From: Botryllus schlosseri
Lineage: Eukaryota > Chordata > Ascidiacea > Stolidobranchia > Styelidae
NCBI GenBank assembly: GCA_000444245.1
Contig: ATSW01007645.1
Span: forward strand, 1 to 22,262
Reading direction: 5' to 3'
DNA length: 22,262 nucleotides
Shown here piece by piece: positions 20,526 through 22,262 of this stretch. Position numbers and translations under genes: made by a program. The notes under the pieces were generated by a model. It searched no databases. It saw only the letters and a program-made list of their open reading frames with translations, and was not told where the DNA came from. Every line of letters starts with the position of its first letter. Positions within the stretch are counted from its first letter, which is position 1.

Positions 20526-21703
20526 CAACGTTGGTTCGTCAGAAGTTATATGACTGACTGAAACACAGTTATATGACTGACTTAATCCTGCAGTTGCATT
20601 ATTGGATAGCATCTTCACATACCAGTGTCGTTTAATATGACGACATAATCGTCCAATATATTTTTCACGCGACTTTACCAGAATAAAACAAGGAGACGCG
20701 ATATACAAGAAGTACTCAAAAAGCGGGTCTAATTTGTCTCTTTTCGAACTGACACGCTTGAACGCATCGATTAGTTTATCTCAAGAAGATGGACACCAAT
20801 TAACCACACCGTAATGTTTGAGGTCGAAATAGGGACAATGCCCCAATAAAAATGAACAAAAGTAATTCCTCAGGCCGGTGACATATAGTTACTTTGATGA
20901 CACAAGAACGTCTCCACTCGTAAGGCTATATTCGTGACGGCGATTCTTACAAGTCTTTGTGTTACGTTCGAGAATCGTCGGTTACACCAATAGCACCTTA
21001 CGCAGAACGTAAGGGTCAACTGTCCAAAAGTTTGTGAACTTGCTTTGACACACACTTTTCAAGATCAATCTACCTCGCAAATTTATGAAGCATCAATCTT
21101 CCCCTAAACGCCCTGATATATTTGACCCACGCCAACAGCAAACATATACCTTCTCACGTAAATTCCAATGAGAGCGTCGCAATACAACATTTGAAGGAAA
21201 ATAACATATTGTGTAGCTATTAGACTACAGGTGGTTGAGCTGGCTAGCTCCATTTCATCACAACCAGCGAGGCAAATCCATCTGCAAGTGCTATATGTAA
21301 CTGTCAAAAATATCGAATGTCACCTAAACAGGGGTTTATGTGAAACATAGCCAACCGGAAGACTTATTTTATCGGTGTGTAGTGAAATGGTGGAAAATAA
21401 TTATATTATCAGTTTGATTATTTCATTTCAACAATGGTTCTTACCATAGAAAACTTGTTCAATGTTCATACACATATATCCTCGTCAAGTATTTCCACTC
21501 AATTGCACCCTTTTAAGTATATATCACCATCGAATTTCAGTGCCTTCGTGAATGACATCGATTTATGTACCAACGGAGCGTAACAAGCGTATCACGTTAT
21601 CGCGACATTTACTGTAGACCGTAAACCGATCTTCTGAAATACCCCATCCATATCCACCTTGCATAATTGGTATTATTTTACTGTACCCACACTATTTTGG
21701 TGC
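20526..21703. other. Stretch with no recognised gene
   Basis: AT-rich DNA with only short shadow reading frames. No RNA gene, repeat family or promoter could be supported. Confidence 0.5.
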
Positions 21704-21962
21704 TTATCGTCTAGTTGGATAATTTGTGCCACGAAAACGATCGCACAGTAATGTTCGTAGGACTCTTGCTTTGAGTAAGCTCTTCGGAGGACTTCCATCC
21801 ACGCCATCTTTCAGCGCCGTTTTCTCTCGCTTCATGCATTCTTCTCTGTGTCGTTTTGCTGCCGACGTTGTGGCGCGCCATACTTTGGATTCCTCTTGTT
21901 GCGTCGTTCTTGAACGCATTGGTTTTATCGTTTTTCTGGCACCTGGTGTACCGAAAACTACC
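21704..21962 (-). CDS. Possible 3'-terminal exon of another minus-strand gene
   Basis: A strong acceptor (gataagatttcag, next to 21962) opens an exon that stays open for about 85 codons. One frame, entering with one base to complete a codon, begins VVFGTPGARKTIKPMRSR, stays highly charged, and ends GTNYPTRR at a TAA (21704-21706). A second frame is also open, to a TAG at 21711-21713, so the frame is uncertain. Local GC is higher than around it. The basic, Ser/Thr-rich text would suit a cytoplasmic tail, but no family is recognised. The rest of the gene would lie beyond the right edge. Confidence 0.3.
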
Positions 21963-22262
21963 CTGAAATCTTATCACCAATCACATTTACCTTAATATTT
22001 CTATAACTGCATTCTACTTGAATAGACAAAAAAATTCAACAATTTTACTGGCAATAGTTGGCGAAACTACATACCTTAAATTTGTTGATGTTTTTCATTC
22101 AGATTATATAATGTGTGGCAATGACGAGATGTTTGTTTGTTTGTTTTTGGGGTATTCATGGTGTTTGTCGACTACTATGGTCATTTACACCAGGCCGATA
22201 TTCTTCTTAATATCCGTAACTGCCGACTTATAGCACGGCCCACCTCTAGGCTTTTGTAAGAC
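21963..22262. other. Right edge, no recognised gene
   Basis: Contains a short gttt microsatellite near 22131-22147. An open plus-strand stretch here has no supporting features. Confidence 0.5.

Noticed and set aside
20997-21015. Short palindrome ccttacg-cagaa-cgtaagg
   Set aside because: Only a 7-bp arm and no surrounding structure; expected by chance in a window this long.
21726-21995. Plus-strand open stretch of 89 codons opposite the candidate minus-strand exon
   Set aside because: It overlaps the minus-strand candidate, has no splice or start context, and its text is probably a shadow.

Overview
This is animal nuclear DNA: AT-rich, with introns, GT-AG splice sites, secreted cysteine-rich modules, a LINE fragment and hAT-like DNA transposon remnants. 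The main gene combines EGF, fibronectin type II (FN2) and von Willebrand factor D (VWD) modules, and its shortest introns are about 61-63 nt. That fits an invertebrate deuterostome, perhaps a tunicate, but the species call is inference only.

One minus-strand gene fills most of the window, from about 17.87 kb (N-terminal side) to 977 (C-terminal side). Manual splicing with phase checking gives about 47 exons, roughly 5.0 kb of coding sequence and 1,665 residues. The predicted order is: a Gln/Thr-rich stretch, four EGF-like domains, one FN2 domain, an acidic Gly/Ser/Glu-rich spacer of about 262 residues, then a VWF/gel-forming-mucin assembly. That assembly is D1 (VWD-C8-TIL), D2 (VWD-C8-TIL), D' (TIL-E) and D3 (VWD-C8-TIL), followed by a Pro/Thr/Ser mucin-like linker that runs toward the left edge. 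Neither the signal peptide nor the C-terminus is identified.

The standout feature is the spacer. It is encoded by 22 tiny exons of 18-63 nt, all phase 1-1, between 11,577 and 16,039. Many encode variants of a G-L-P-x-I-E-x-E-G-S-A-x repeat. Ten of them lie in a tandem array whose repeating unit is about 304 bp of genomic DNA carrying three microexons (33, 39 and 36 nt). I know of no description of such a microexon array grafted onto a VWF/mucin D assembly.

Layout by region: 1-738 is a LINE reverse transcriptase fragment, same strand as the gene. 977-4,174 is D' and D3 plus the PTS linker. 4,454-7,643 is D2. 8,407-10,783 is D1. 11,577-16,039 is the microexon array. 16,332-17,868 is FN2 and EGF. 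18.05-19.57 kb is a plus-strand stretch with several dense coding-like segments, unidentified. 19,962-20,517 is a hAT-type MITE. 21,704-21,962 is a possible terminal exon of another minus-strand gene. Several introns hold a diverged interspersed repeat. Two places in the main gene break the expected reading frame: an extra base near 2,956 and two N calls at 10,115 and 10,119. Assembly error is the simplest explanation.
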